64,000 nt of DNA from Monosporascus cannonballus (Eukaryota; Ascomycota; Sordariomycetes; Xylariales), in assembly GCA_004154925.1 (NCBI GenBank), contig QJNS01000015.1:248001-312000 (forward strand). Reading direction: 5' to 3'. Below are positions 12,707 through 25,724 of this stretch, piece by piece. The notes beneath the pieces were generated by a model that worked only from the letters and a program-made list of their open reading frames with translations, did no database searches and was not told the origin of the DNA. Position 1 is the first letter of the stretch; the number at the start of each line of letters is the position of its first letter. Both the position numbers and the translations under genes were made by a program.

Positions 12707-14540
12707 CAAGCTTACCGGATATAAAAGCTTACCGGATGGTTTTTAGCACCTTTCGATAACAAATTCAAATTAATTAACTATATCATATAAAATTAATTCC
12801 AATTAATTCGATTTTTTTCCCATTAAACGTATTTACAGCCTTTTTATAAATATGCGTATTATGTCCGGGTTTGCTACAAACGCCATACTTCCGTTTTTTT
12901 CTCTTAACCCTTCTGCGACGATTATCTTTAGCCGTTATTGGTTATATTTCTTTTACCACTACCTTTTTTCAGCCAGAAAAACTTATCCCTCTTATGTAAT
13001 CAATATTTTTCCTTTCTGGAAACGCTTATTTTTGATCTTTCGACATTTGCTTAAGACATGGTTCGTCTTGCGTAATTAGGCGGTTTTTTTCCGAAAAGAG
13101 TTCTTTTATATAAAAGTAACAGGTTATTTTTTATCAAAAGATTAACCGATTCCATTATTTTTGTCGGCGAGTTACCCTCGTGATTTTTCAATTTTTCTTT
13201 ACGAATAACATTATTATTTTGTTATTTCGCGAATGCTCCTAGGGGTTTTTGCAAAAAGGGAAAAAAAAAAATAAAACCGGCGGAGGTAAACGGCGAAACG
13301 GTCGCTATAAATATGGCTAAAGGAATTTCCAAGTCGGCAAAGATATTATTAAAATGGAATAAAATAAGTTAAGTTTTTGCAAATCCGGATTTGATATTAT
13401 CGGACGTTATGGCAGCTTTAAACGCGTCGTAAAAGCCGGCGAGAAAACCTTTTTTTGCAATATAAATATGGTAACGTTACATTAAATTTTCGGTATAAAG
13501 CGAATAAGCACGCTTTAAAACGGAAAAACAGGATACGTCGAAAGGTTAAAAACGATAAAAAAAAATAGACAGGTATACAACATGTGATAATGCCGTTATT
13601 CGCATAATATTTTTCGATTTCCGTTAAATAATGGTTTTCGTAACCGTCGAGGATAAAAAAACGTTTCGATTTTTTCGTGTGCGTTCGAATATATTTATCG
13701 AAATATTAGACTTATTTCAAACTAAATTCGTTCGCTATTTAACGATTACAACTTATACCGCACTATTTAATTAGATAATAAGTAATACTTTTGATACTAG
13801 GAATTAAAGTAATTTTTTCCCGCCAAAATAATCATAAAAACCAGGCTTTACCTTACGAATTAATACCTTAAATAATTATAGCTTATTTGTAATTCCCTTA
13901 TTACACCTATTTAAATATTTTACGTTTTTCAGTATTTACAATGATTATCTTTATTATTATAAAAGGTTTCATTAAAAATTTAATTTCGTCGAAATTATAC
14001 ATATCTTTTTTTGCGATACCGTATTTTGCGATGATAACTTTAAGTTCAAACTACTTGGAAAATATCTTTGAATTTTCGTATAATACCTGTTAAATTTTTA
14101 ATTTAAACGCGTTTTAAGTTTTTTTTGCCGTTTAATAAAGTTCGACGCCCAGTTAACCCCGACGCGTATCGCGACGCGTGAGGCCAGCAGTAAATCCGCC
14201 ATATCTTTAACATGCTAAAGCTGGACAGAAAACGTTCGCGTATTTAGATTAAGGATTCGGTCGATAATGGATTTCTTTTCGGTCGGCGTTAATTTTCGCA
14301 ATTTAAGGATAATATCGGTTTTATAGAATTTGCCGGTATATCGTTTATACAAAGTAAAATGGGGGATTTTATATATATAATTAAATGTTACATAACTAAG
14401 TTTCGAGTTTCGTTTTTTAACTTAAACGGCTAAGTTTATTTTTGCTTCTTTTGTAAGCCGTTTTATGTTATAGGTATTAAGCAATAAATAATTAAAGTTA
14501 GGAGTTTAAAATGTGCCAAAAATCATCCGGTGAGCTTACA
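12707..14540 (-). mobile_element. Fot1/pogo-type DNA transposon P1
   Basis: The element is about 1834 bp, nearly the same as the 1835-bp pogo element P2. The left end reads CAAGCTTACCGGAT and the right end, reversed, TGTAAGCTCACCGGAT. The match continues inward (GGTTTTTAGCAC against GATTTTTGGCAC), giving terminal inverted repeats of about 25 bp. TA precedes the left end at 12705; the right duplication is unclear by one or two bases. The left terminus contains the AAGCTTACCGGAT motif twice, 20 bp apart. The interior encodes a transposase on the minus strand. The terminal repeats differ from those of P2, so the two belong to different subfamilies. Confidence 0.75.
12840..14480 (-). pseudogene. 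pogo/Fot1 transposase, broken
   Basis: In minus-strand order: an N-terminal block TKEAKINLAV (about 14450); a CENP-B-type helix-turn-helix region whose best part is almost undamaged (KLTPTEKKSIIDRILNL, then DMADLLLASRVA and VNWASNFIKRQ, about 14310-14130); the DDE catalytic domain with ILDGYENHY near 13650 (second catalytic Asp kept) and the PFDV block near 13540; an SDNIKSGF block; and a C-terminal CCHC-like knuckle KYGVCSKPGHNTHIYKK (about 12910-12850). Frames shift between these blocks and several stops interrupt them. Known family members cut and paste at TA. This copy cannot encode a working enzyme. The 75-codon frame on the opposite strand at 12852-13079 is its shadow. Confidence 0.75.
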
Positions 14541-17500
14541 TGATACGTTATTTGGTTTTTTATTAGATAATTTTTCTTATAAGTTAAATTTTTGTTAGAC
14601 ATAGAGTTATAAAGTTGTTAACATACAGGATAACGTTTTTAAAACGTAAACGGCAAAAAATTATAACAAAACTTTTATAATAAATAAAGTCTATAATGCT
14701 ATATTTACTAAATTACGTTATTTTAAAAATGCATTGAAATATTTTAATTATTTTTATTTTTATTTATTTTAACCGATACATAATTTGGAAAGCCTATTTA
14801 AAATTAATCTATATTTTATATTATAAAGTTTATATCAATATTTTAATCATTAAATCACAATTAGAAAAGTTCGATTTCAATACGAAATTATTTACAAAAC
14901 GAAATATTAAAATTAAAAGTATCAAAGTTTTTGTTAGATCTATTAAAACCTCGTATTTACTTTAAACCTTCTCGGCATTATTCGTAATATGTTTAGAATA
15001 ATGGGATATTAAGCTGTATATATTGTTAAATATTCAATCGTTCGTAAATTACCGCATTATAATTAGGTACCTAGACCTAATAATAATAATTATATTTTAG
15101 AAGAATGTTTTAATTTTGATAAAAATAACGTATGAATTAAAATATGTCAAAATGTAGGTTTTTATAGTCGTAAATATAATTTATCTTCCTTTAGTCTATA
15201 ATAACGATACCAGTTTTTTGTATCGATTTTTCGGAATACGACGAATAAACATTCAAATAAAATTACATTTTTATTACGGAATACAATAACGTGCTTAATA
15301 TCGTAACTTCAGCGGAACGTAACTGATTTTTAAAAATTATATATCGGGCTTAATACGACTAAAATTAAAAACAAAATTCGAATAAATCCAAGATTACGAT
15401 AACTAAAATTGTTTTTTTACGATTCAAAATATTTCGAATAGAAATAACCCTAATATTAAATATGTAACCTGAATCCAAAACGGATATAATAATTAATCAT
15501 TTTTAAGTTTTATGAATTTTTAAAGAAAACGGGCCAAATAATGTATATTATATATTTTTAAAATTTAATACCGAACGATATATAAAACACTGTATGGGGG
15601 AATAAGTTCAAATTTGGAAAATTTAAGGCGTTGTTTAAAATTAATAAATTTAATAGCCAATTGAAAATCATTACCTAAAATAAAGTCCATATACGAAATA
15701 CCAATATCATATTAACATAACACTGAAACCCTTTAAAACTCGAAAGTAAAGTTATACTACATTCATCAGATAAAACGTCAATAAATTATACTATTTTAAT
15801 AGATTAATTTAAATTATCGTATTAAGCTTCTATGTACCTTGATTTTATAATATAATAAACAACAAATAAAATTCATAAAGTGAAAATGATCATTAATTTT
15901 CGATCGTTAAAGAAAATTGGGATTCTTAACTTATACTTTTTATATACCCAATATTTTTTCGTCAAAAATAAAAAACCGGGAATGTAGGGATACCGTGGAT
16001 TATATTTAATTTTCTTTCACTAACCGCTGATTCGTAAAAAATATAAAAACAAAATAACTATCGTTTTCTAAAAGTTTGAAAGTTTTTAATATAATCTTTA
16101 TATTGTTTCATAATAACTTTCCGTATGTTTAACGCTTTATCAACTAAGGTTTTCGAAACACTAACGATTTGTTTTTATTTATATTAGCGATTTATATATT
16201 TTTTAAATACAATAACGAATAATAACATTAAATACTTCAATATAACAGTGAATTTCTATTTTAAAAAATTATTTTATTATTTTCGAAAACATTGTTAAGT
16301 TTTATGTCTGTAAAATTCCTCGAATTTAATATAAATAATTGTGAATTTTTAATAACAAAAAGCCGTATCCATGTATTACGTAAATTAATCTTCCTGCTGA
16401 ATTTTGGCATATTAAATAGGGATATCATTATAACGAGTTTTCCCCGAAGTTTTATATATCGCTCTTAACAAAAATTAAAACTTTTGTAAAACAAGAAAAT
16501 AACAATATTCGAAAAAAACGTAAAAACGTTACGAAACCTTTTACTATAATCGAAGTTCAAAAGAAGTTTTACTGACTTATATAAATAACCAAAATTTATT
16601 ATATCGTATATGAAAAATTTGTTACTTTCATTAAAATAAAAGTTTTTAGCATATTAAATTTTAGGGTTGTAGTTTTTTATTAGTTACGCTAGGTTAAATC
16701 ACTGATATACGGAAACTTTGCTAAATTAATTATATTCTTCAAAAACCTCAATAGAAATGAAAATGAAATATAATACTATTAAATTCAGAATTATTTATTT
16801 CCGATAAAGTACATAAACTTTTCGCGTTTAAATTTAAATTTAAATTTAATCCATAATCATTTTCAAGTATTACAAAGTTAGAAAGAATATTATTAATTTC
16901 GTTGAAATATTATACATTTTGTAATAACGTTTATTTATTTTCTGTAATTTTTATCGTACAGTATATTTCAAATAAAGGGAAATTTATACATAACCTTTTA
17001 TTTTGTTTTATATTATTACAAATCTGATGGATGAAAATAAACTTGGAAATTTTTAAACGATTGATTTTAAATAATATTACGGAGACTTATGCTTATTTTG
17101 GAAAACCGGAAATTATTATAAATTTTAAGTTTAAAACGTGTTCTATGAAAGGTTATATTAATAAAGAATATTATCTAGAACCGTTATGAAATTACAAAAA
17201 AAAACCAAAATATCAGGCTCGTTTAATAGTTGTAATATACTTTCAAGACATTTTACTTTAAAGCTGAAATATAATAAAATATCAAAAATTATACACCGCA
17301 GAAGGTTTCACTTAAGTTTATAAATAAAAAAATTATCGGTTTTAAATAAATATATAATTTGAATATTTTTATAAAATTTAGATTTTCCAAAAACTTAACA
17401 AAATATATTATTATTTTTCTGCTCGTACAAATAATACATCTTAAATAATATTATTTAGAAAATTTATACTATAAAACTTCTATTTTATTTTATTTTACAT

Positions 17501-17579
17501 TTTAAAATAAGACTATAACGTCGATTTGGCAGTAAGTCTAGTTAAAAAATATTTTTTTGGATATTTACTCAATTTTAAC
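14541..17579. other. 3-kb unassigned AT-rich stretch
   Basis: No recognisable gene is present. It may be the interrupted continuation of whatever the pogo element P1 inserted into. At 16828-16849 the hexamer AAATTT is repeated about 3.5 times. Confidence 0.5.
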
Positions 17580-17850
17580 GAATTTCACTTATTATGCACG
17601 GTTATTTATAAATTTTCCAAACCTTTTTAATATTGGGTTATAGAACATTGAAGGCACAGAATTAAATAAATAATAACGAAGTATTATTGCAAGTTAATAT
17701 TATTTACATTATGGAAATAATAAGTGTATATATTTTCTGCAAGTTAAATAAATTTCCATCAAACTTTAACATTATTATAGATCTAATATTGTTAAATTCG
17801 CTTAATTTTATATAAATTGGTTTGGATCTTAATATTCAAAAAGATTTAAA

Positions 17851-17858
17851 TTACGTAA
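17851..17858. promoter_or_regulatory. TTACGTAA palindrome in chromovirus LTR
   Basis: The same 8-mer occupies the corresponding place in nearly all chromovirus LTRs of this window. It matches the known consensus of fungal Yap1-type bZIP factors. That link is inference. Confidence 0.4.
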
Positions 17859-18149
17859 CTTTTTATATAAATCTGACCGTTTCCAAACCCGATTTTAATT
17901 TGGGTCCTAATACGATTTTTCTTTAAAAACTTTTACTTTTTAATTTTTTCCTAGTAAGTTATTAATTCTTATGATAATAGGTTATATTATTAATCGTAAG
18001 TTTTGCAATCTGTGTAATTTTTTTAAAAAAAATACTTAAAATCTTGAATTATTTATATTGTTAAGTTGGGTTTTAAAATAATAATGTATAACTCTTCATT
18101 TTAAAAAGGGATTAAATATCAAATAAATATAAACTTTCATTCATATAGC

Positions 18150-18560
18150 CAATATATTAAAAATTATCGTTATTGCAATAAGTTTAACATTTTAATTAGT
18201 TGTTTACGCCGTATTAGGAAAAAAATATTTAGTTTGTAAAAAAACTGTTATTCAAACACCCCTTTTGCGCTGTTGATAAAAATTAAAAAACCTCAGTACG
18301 TAAATCACGTAATATTAAAAAAATTATTAAATACTTTTTTAATTTTGACGTTAAAAAACAGCTTTATGCTAAAAGGATTAAAATTATTAATCATAAATTC
18401 CATTTAATACATAATCTGGACCAATAGGAACGCGTAAAAACCGAAACCTTTATTATTGCGCCTTCCCTTAACCCCCTTAATTAGCCGGTTCCCGAATATT
18501 TTAATTAAAAGGCCCTTTTCCACGACCTTATCGTTATTAATAAAAGCTTTTTAACAAATG
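18150..18560 (+). pseudogene. antisense accessory ORF of chromovirus copy 1
   Basis: Between the 3' LTR and the chromodomain end, the strand opposite to pol carries a frame reading KKQLYAKRIKIIN, then HNLDQ, then TFIIAPSLNPLN, then PVPEYFN. It aligns with the accessory frames of copies 4, 5, 6, 7 and 8: a basic (R/K)KQ block, about 15 residues, then a (D/N)(N/E)L(D/E) block, then a proline-rich or acidic tail. Only a few stops interrupt it, all at CAA/CAG/TGG-type positions. It converges on the integrase gene. Its function is unknown. Confidence 0.6.
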
Positions 18561-21500
18561 TTAAGTATTTATAAGATTTTTATTAAATTTTCACATATTT
18601 TCGAAATTTGGATACTTTTTCTACTTAGATTTTCCACAAAACCGTTTTTTGTGTCGATTTTTTTATTTTATATATTATTTTATTATTTATTTCTATATCA
18701 TTTTATGTCGTACATATTTTGATTATATGTATTATTAATTCGCATAAAAATATGGAAAATTAAATAAAATTTCACTTTATGTAAAAATATCAACTAGTAA
18801 TTATTTTTTGATTTGTTTTAAGGAATTTTAAATTGATTATAATATTTCAAATCTAATTTTTAGTTAAGTTTTTTGTTTGATTGGTTTTAATAATACAGTA
18901 CACCGTTTTCTTTTTTTTGAAAATTCATTCTTTTAATTATTTTTCGTTATAATATTTATTTAGTTACTTCCGTAACAATTTCTAGTTTATTTTTATTTTT
19001 TAATATAATTATTTTAATTATTCCGACATAAAGATTATTTTAAGGTTAATAGGTTTTTTATATGCGATTTTATAAACATCTGGTATAAAGTTAAATTTTT
19101 TATATATTAAAATTATTTTACTATTTTCGTAATATCTAACGTTATAAGTTAATGAACTTATAAATACTATTTTAACCTTGGTATTTTATTCATAATTAAT
19201 ATAATATTGTCAATAAGTTTTTAATATTTGGTTTAATTATTTTATTTATTTTTCTGTTCAAAGTGTACATACATTGAATAATTTATAGATTAAGCCGATT
19301 TATTACATAAAGTTTTATTAAAAATTTTAAGGCATACAAACTTCCTTTATTTAAAATAATTTTCTATAATAATCCATATATATTAAAAACTGTTGTGAAA
19401 AAGATATGTACTATTTGTTTTATATCCGTATTTTCGTAGTAAGATAAAAAATTAAAAACTTTGATAAATCGATTAATAACATGGAAAATACTATCGTAAT
19501 ATATTTTTATTATTGCATTTTTAAATAAAGGAAATTTGGTACTAATTTGTATAATAATTAAATCTTATAATAATTATAATTTTCCACAAAGCTTATATTA
19601 ATCTCCCTTGGCTTTATTACAAAGGTTGTATTGCGATGAGACTTTTTACACTCTTATTTTTTATTTAAAAACAGTTAATACGCTAAAATCGTTTTAAGGT
19701 CTTAAAAATCCCGAGATATCTATTTAATCAACATTGATATATATTACGCATTAAATTTATTGAATATCTTTCTAGAATTTATAACGTTTTCCAAATTTCT
19801 TGATAATTCCTTATTATATTTCTTAAATCTCTTAAGATATATCGTATAGTATAACTCGTATCTTCGTAATTCTTTTTACATATCTTAATTATTATCCGGT
19901 AAATTTTTCATTGTAAGAGAACGAGTAAAATTTAATAATCCGTACAAATTATAACCTACTATGGATTTCCTTTAAAGAAATATCTGAATTTTCGAAAAAC
20001 TATAATAAAGACCATAAATTGTTTATTTAAAATACCGTAATTAAATTCGGCTTTTTTAGTTTATACTAAAAAAATACAATAACATAAAATTGGCTTTAAT
20101 TATTTTGGTATCCGATTATTAGATTTAATTCATAATCCGATATATTGATTGTTAGTTTGATATGTTATACCGAATTGTATTTTTAATTCCTTAAAATATC
20201 GTTGTTAATTTATAGCGTTTATATAAAATTCTTTTAGAAAAATTAATTACAAAATGTAATAGTTTTACTAATATTTCGAATACATTTCGTATAATAATTA
20301 GCGAATTCAAAAAAATACCTATATTCTTTTTAATTGTAATTAGTGTTTGTTATTTTGTAATTATACTAATGTTATAAAAATATATGTTAATATATTCGGA
20401 CAGAATAATATATTTGAAATATATTCCTTTTTAGGTATAGAATTATTTTTTTTCTGTATTAACTAATAACTTTACGATGTATAAAATTTGAAGAACCTTG
20501 TAAATATATTTCGTATATTCCTTTTTTTTTATTAAATAATACAAATAGTATTATAATAATACACAACGAAAATATTAAGACGTCTTAGTAATTTATAATT
20601 AATTATCCGCTAAAAAGTTACTAGTAAGTTTATAAATCTTTTTAATGTAATTAAATATTTAAGTAATTCATATTTCGTTTCTAAAAAAAATTATTTATAT
20701 TTTTAAAATTCTTGATAAAACTATATCTGTTTTTAATATCCAATATTATAAATTATTTAGTTGTGTAATATCTTTTTTTTGTTTTTGTAATTAAAACAAT
20801 AATATTCGGTCCTTAATAGTAATATGGTTTGAATATCGATTATAATATGTAATTTCCTGTTTTTTTAGGTACGAGAAATATAGCATATTTTGGTGATAAT
20901 TTTAAAGGTCAAATATATTTTTTTGTAACCGATTTTCTAAATATTTTTTAAAAAAAACGTATACGTTATTTTGTTGAAACTATAAATAAAGTAAAACTTT
21001 ATCAATAAATATTTTTTAAAATTATGTCGTAATCTTATTTATTATATTTCAATAATTTCGTAATAGATTCCTTTTTGAAAAAACTGCTTAAATTAGTGAA
21101 ATTATAAGAATATATCAATCGAAAATTTTAAATTTTGAAATTGTTGTTTTATAATGTTATTTACTTATTTTAATTTAGTTTTAGTAATAATTATAATCAT
21201 ATATTGCATTTTTGGGCATTTGGCTTTTTATATTTTTGGTTGTTACGTAATAATGTATTTCATATATTTATACCTATATTTATCTCAAGTTCGGATTAAA
21301 TAATCAAATCTTAAATTTTTAAATTTATGCTTATTATTAAGACATAAAATTATTTTTATTTAGTTAATCCTTACTTTAATTAAAGCTTTGTGTTAATGTA
21401 TTTATGGGTTTCTTAAAATTATATGGCAATTTTTAAATAACAATATCGAAATTAATCGTTTACTATTATTTTTGGATAGAAATTTCGAAATAATTAATTT

Positions 21501-23944
21501 TACGTTTAATCTTTCAGTTATCGTGATCAAAATTTTAAATTTCGGTATTTGTTATTATATAAGATTTCTAATTTATATTTCTGTAATAAATTAAATTTGT
21601 CAATTATATTTGGTATAAGTTAATATGCGTTTAAAATTTCACAATTTATTATCGCAGTATATTAATATGTTCTTATTCCTTTATTTAAGGTCCTAAAATT
21701 ATTAACAGTTTTGATAATTACGTTTAAAGTTATTTCAGAATTCTTTTTAAATTTTTAGGGTTTCGTTATTTTGCAAATCTTGTATAAATCACCTTTTTTA
21801 AAAAAAATTCGTATTCGTTAAATTCTATCTGTATTTCCCTGTATAATGAGCTAAATTATTATATTTATAGTTTTTCTAGGCTCATCTTATTTTTAAATTA
21901 TACATATTTTTAATTTTTATTTTAATTTGTTTCATTAAATCAGCTCTTTTATATATTCAAATTATATTTAATTATTCTTTTGGCAATTTGCCAAGTTTTT
22001 AATAAAAGTTTGAGTACATTATCACGAAATTTTAACGCTTACTTTTTTTAAGGTTTATAATAAATAGTAATTAAAAATAAAATTTTTAATAGTTTTTTTT
22101 GATAATTTCGAATAAAATGCTAAATTAAATATTTTTTAACAAATTCATAATTATATTATTTATAAAAGCAAAAACCATTTTTTATAAATATAGCTTTCCT
22201 TTTAATTTACTCTATAAAACTTTTAATTTATTAATATTACTTTGGGAAAGAATAAACCGAAAATATCAATATTATTGTTTATTTATTTTATTATGTCCGG
22301 TTTAATGAAAAAAGTTAACTTTTTCTTTATATATATATGTATATAATAAGTTAATATATATATTCTTTGTAATTACTATATTTCAAATCATAGTATCGTT
22401 AATAATATATTGCATATATATTTTGATACCGACTGGAAGTTTCAAAGGAAATATTTTACGTTTATTTTCCATTGTTTTTAAATATTTTTTAAAAAATGTT
22501 TTGTTATTTTTTAATTATTTCCCAAATTAGCTTTTGGACTTTCTGTATTCCTTATTATACTTTTTGTTATAATTACCATATTTTATATTAATTTCGAATT
22601 GTGTTAAGTGTTGTTTTATTACTTTTTTAATATTCTTAAATTATTTCTTAAATATTGGGATATATTTCTTTTACCGTAATCCTTAGGTGAAAAAGTTTAT
22701 AAGCTCTATACAATTTTACAATTATTGTGTTTAATTTATTTTAGTTCATTTTATAAGTATTTTTAAGTTTCATAAGTTTCGGTTTAATATTATCAGTTGT
22801 AAATAATACATAAGGGTTTTTATTAATTATTCAATTTTTATAATTAAAAATATAATGTATATATATTTATATTTTATATACCCGTTTATCGATTTTAATT
22901 ATTTCTGTGACATAACCAATTAAAATTTTTATTTTCGTAAATTTTAATATTTATGCTTTTTAACGTTATTTTTTAAACTTTTATAAAATATATTAACTAT
23001 ACTATCGCCTGTATTATCTGTTTATTTTATATTTATTATAATTGTTTTAAAAACAATAACGTATTTCGAAATAACTTCTTATTAAAGTCTTGAAACTGAT
23101 AATATAATTATTCTTTTTTTATCGAGATTTTTAAAATTAGCATACAATTGTTGTTTAAAATTCACCTAGTTCCAAATATTATTTTCACGGTTTCCCCCTA
23201 ATTTATGTCAAATATTTTAAAAGATTCTGCAAAATTAAATTATATTAATTCAAGGGGGTTTTTATAAACAAAAATACTACAACTAAAATTTTATAAATTA
23301 ATTAGGTTAAATTTTGGAACAAAAAATATATCCGTATTTAGATAAAAAAAATTATATATTTTGTTCCTATATAAAGTTAAAGTTCGTTACCTTATAATAT
23401 AATCATATGTATTAACGTACTTATTGTTTAATTTACAAATTATTATAATTATTTTTCGACGATCTTAATTTTGGCCTACAATTACGTACTAACAAAAAGT
23501 ATTTAAATATTAATTAATAGTTTAATTTCAAACCTGTTATTTAAAATTTAAAAATATTTTTAAATACAACCTTATAATATATAGTAATTTTAAAGTTTAA
23601 CTAAGTATTAAACTTACATGGTAGGGATATATATTAATAACAGTATTATGAAAATCTTATTGGTTAATATAATAATGTATTACGTTTTATATTAAGAAAT
23701 ATTTTAAAAAGCTAGTTATTATTATTACTTAATATTATATATATTATGGACATATTACACAAATAGACGTTTATAAATTAAATAAATATTTATTAAATTT
23801 AAACGTTATAAATGTTATACTATTAAACTCGATTAGTTTTAAATAAACGTATTTCGATTTTAAAGTTAAAAAAGATCCAATTTTTGTAACGCTTTTATAT
23901 GGGTCCGACCGTTCCTAGAACCAATCTTAGTTTGGGTCGTAATA

Positions 23945-25487
23945 TTATAATATAAAAATAACGGTATTTTTAATTTTAGAATCCTCAGTTTAAATAAGTT
24001 ATATGTTAAGTCATAGAATCATAATAAAATTTACATTTTTTTATTTTTCGATAACAAATTAAATAACGCGAAGTTTTTTAATGCTGTATTTTATATATTT
24101 TTAGAAAAGGAAGCTCGTTTTTATATGTACATTTAGCCTATCTGTATTTAAAAAATATATATATATATATAAGTTAATTGTCCAACGTCAGAAAAGCCAG
24201 TTTTATTTATAATAAATTAACGAAAATTCCCCTGCTTGGCGTACACAAAGCCTTATGTTATTTCCAAACGGTAACAGTAAAATTTCCGTATTTATATTAA
24301 ATATATAACGTTCGGATATATTTTAGGTTGTTTTATAGATATGGATCTAAGTTATCGGAAAATCGGTATTTAAATAAATTTTATATTTATAATAACCCTG
24401 TGTTTTTCTTACTGATTCATCCGAAAATATAAAAATATTAAAGCAGAACTATGTTAAAATAAGGTTAGCATTTTAAAAATTAAAATGGTTTTAAGCAAAA
24501 CGAAAGAAAACAAAACGGAAAAAACGGAACAAAATAATAAAACGAAAAAACGGAACAAAAAGTTATTATGATAAAGAATTTTAGAAAATGTTAAAGCATA
24601 TAACGGAGATACGTCTTAATAATTCGGTATTTCAAAAATCAAATAAAATATTTTAAATAGTTAAAGCTCCTATAACAATTAAGCAAGATACTTTTCAGTA
24701 ATCGTAAGATTGCCAATAAGATATTTTGGGCGAAAAGTTTGATAAAATAAAAATAAAAATATTAATATTAAAAAATGCGCTTAAATATAAAATTGATAAC
24801 GATTAATAATTAATTATTAAAGGTTATCTTCAAAAACCCAGCAATCTTTTATTTACTTATATTTTATATTTATAAGCTATACTATTTTAGCAAATCTTAT
24901 TTCCGGTTTAAATAAGTTATGAAAAATTCTATGAATAATTTGCATATTAATATATTCAAGTTATTTCTTATTTATAACCATTATTTAGAAAAAGTCCTTT
25001 ATTAAAATCTATTATAAATGAACTTACGTTGTTTATTATTCATTGTTGTATTTACTTAAACTTCAATTTCTTTATATTATATATAATATTTTCTCGTAAA
25101 TCTAGTTTATAGAACCGGTAAATACATATTTTATATTTTTTTCTATACAGACATGTTATTTTTTAATATAAAGATTCATATTAATTTATAATACTTTTGT
25201 AAATTTTTATTATGCAATATTTCATAAGTACTAATTATATTTTCCGCAAATCTATTTTAAATGATGAAATGTAATAAATAAAAATTGTTTATATAAAATA
25301 AAATCCAATTTTATTTGTATTTTTAAATTGAACTAAGTATGTTTAATTTCATTATACGATGTAAATTATAAGATATATATTACATTTAATATTTTGGAAA
25401 TACATAATTAAGCAATAATATTTACGCTTAAGATAAAATCTAGTTTAGTATTGTAAAACCTCATTTTAAAGCCGATTAACATATAGT
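23945..25487. other. unassigned, with a short GC-richer island and purine run
   Basis: I recognise no gene. The segment 24178-24270 is richer in GC than its surroundings (ACGTCAGAAAAGCCAG, CCCCTGCTTGGCGTAC). At 24490-24560 a purine-rich run repeats AAAACGGAACAAAA-like words. A (TA)n tract lies at 24155-24171. Confidence 0.4.
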
Positions 25488-25722
25488 TGTCCATAAATTT
25501 CGAATTTAATAAACCTTATGCCCGTTAGCTTTACCGTTCGGCAGGGTCGAGATGTTAAGCCTTACGCGGCAAGCGTTAAGAATAAACCTTAAGAATAACT
25601 ATAAGAGTAAATCTTAAGTGCGTATAAAAGGCATTGCGAGTCCCCGTTAGTTTTATAGGTAGGAGTGTTAGATATTAGCTAACAAAGAAGCTAGAAATTC
25701 CAACTTCGATCTTTTTACGGCA
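25488..25722 (+). repeat. LTR-like repeat, right copy
   Basis: This is the partner of the repeat at 9541, in the same orientation, beginning TGTCCATAAATTT and ending near TTTTTACGGCA. It is less damaged than the left copy, keeping words such as GGCAGGGTCGAG and CTTACGCGGCAAGCG, and it has TATAAAAG at 25623-25630. If the two are LTRs of one element, the 16 kb between them includes pogo P1 and chromovirus copy 1, leaving about 7.7 kb of own sequence, a plausible length. With no matching target duplication this remains open. Confidence 0.55.
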
Positions 25723-25724
25723 TA

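Larger units (their letters stand above)
17580..23944 (-). mobile_element. Ty3/Gypsy chromovirus, copy 1, full length
   Basis: LTRs of the window's common chromovirus type lie at about 17580-17912 (3' LTR, reversed) and about 23575-23944 (5' LTR, reversed). Read on the minus strand both begin TATTA(C/G)GACCC-like and contain the GAACGGTC or GAAACGGTC word. The interior is T-rich on the plus strand. Its integrase region (about 19380-19560) aligns by eye with copy 4 at 55690-55860, and its chromodomain end is near 18650-18580. It is damaged by stops throughout. The outer edge near 17580 is approximate, so I could not test for a target duplication. It is probably one of the older insertions, since even its LTRs differ strongly from each other. 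Confidence 0.65.

Noticed and set aside
12852..13079. 75-codon plus-strand frame starting with ATG
   Set aside because: It is antisense to the C-terminal knuckle of the pogo P1 transposase.
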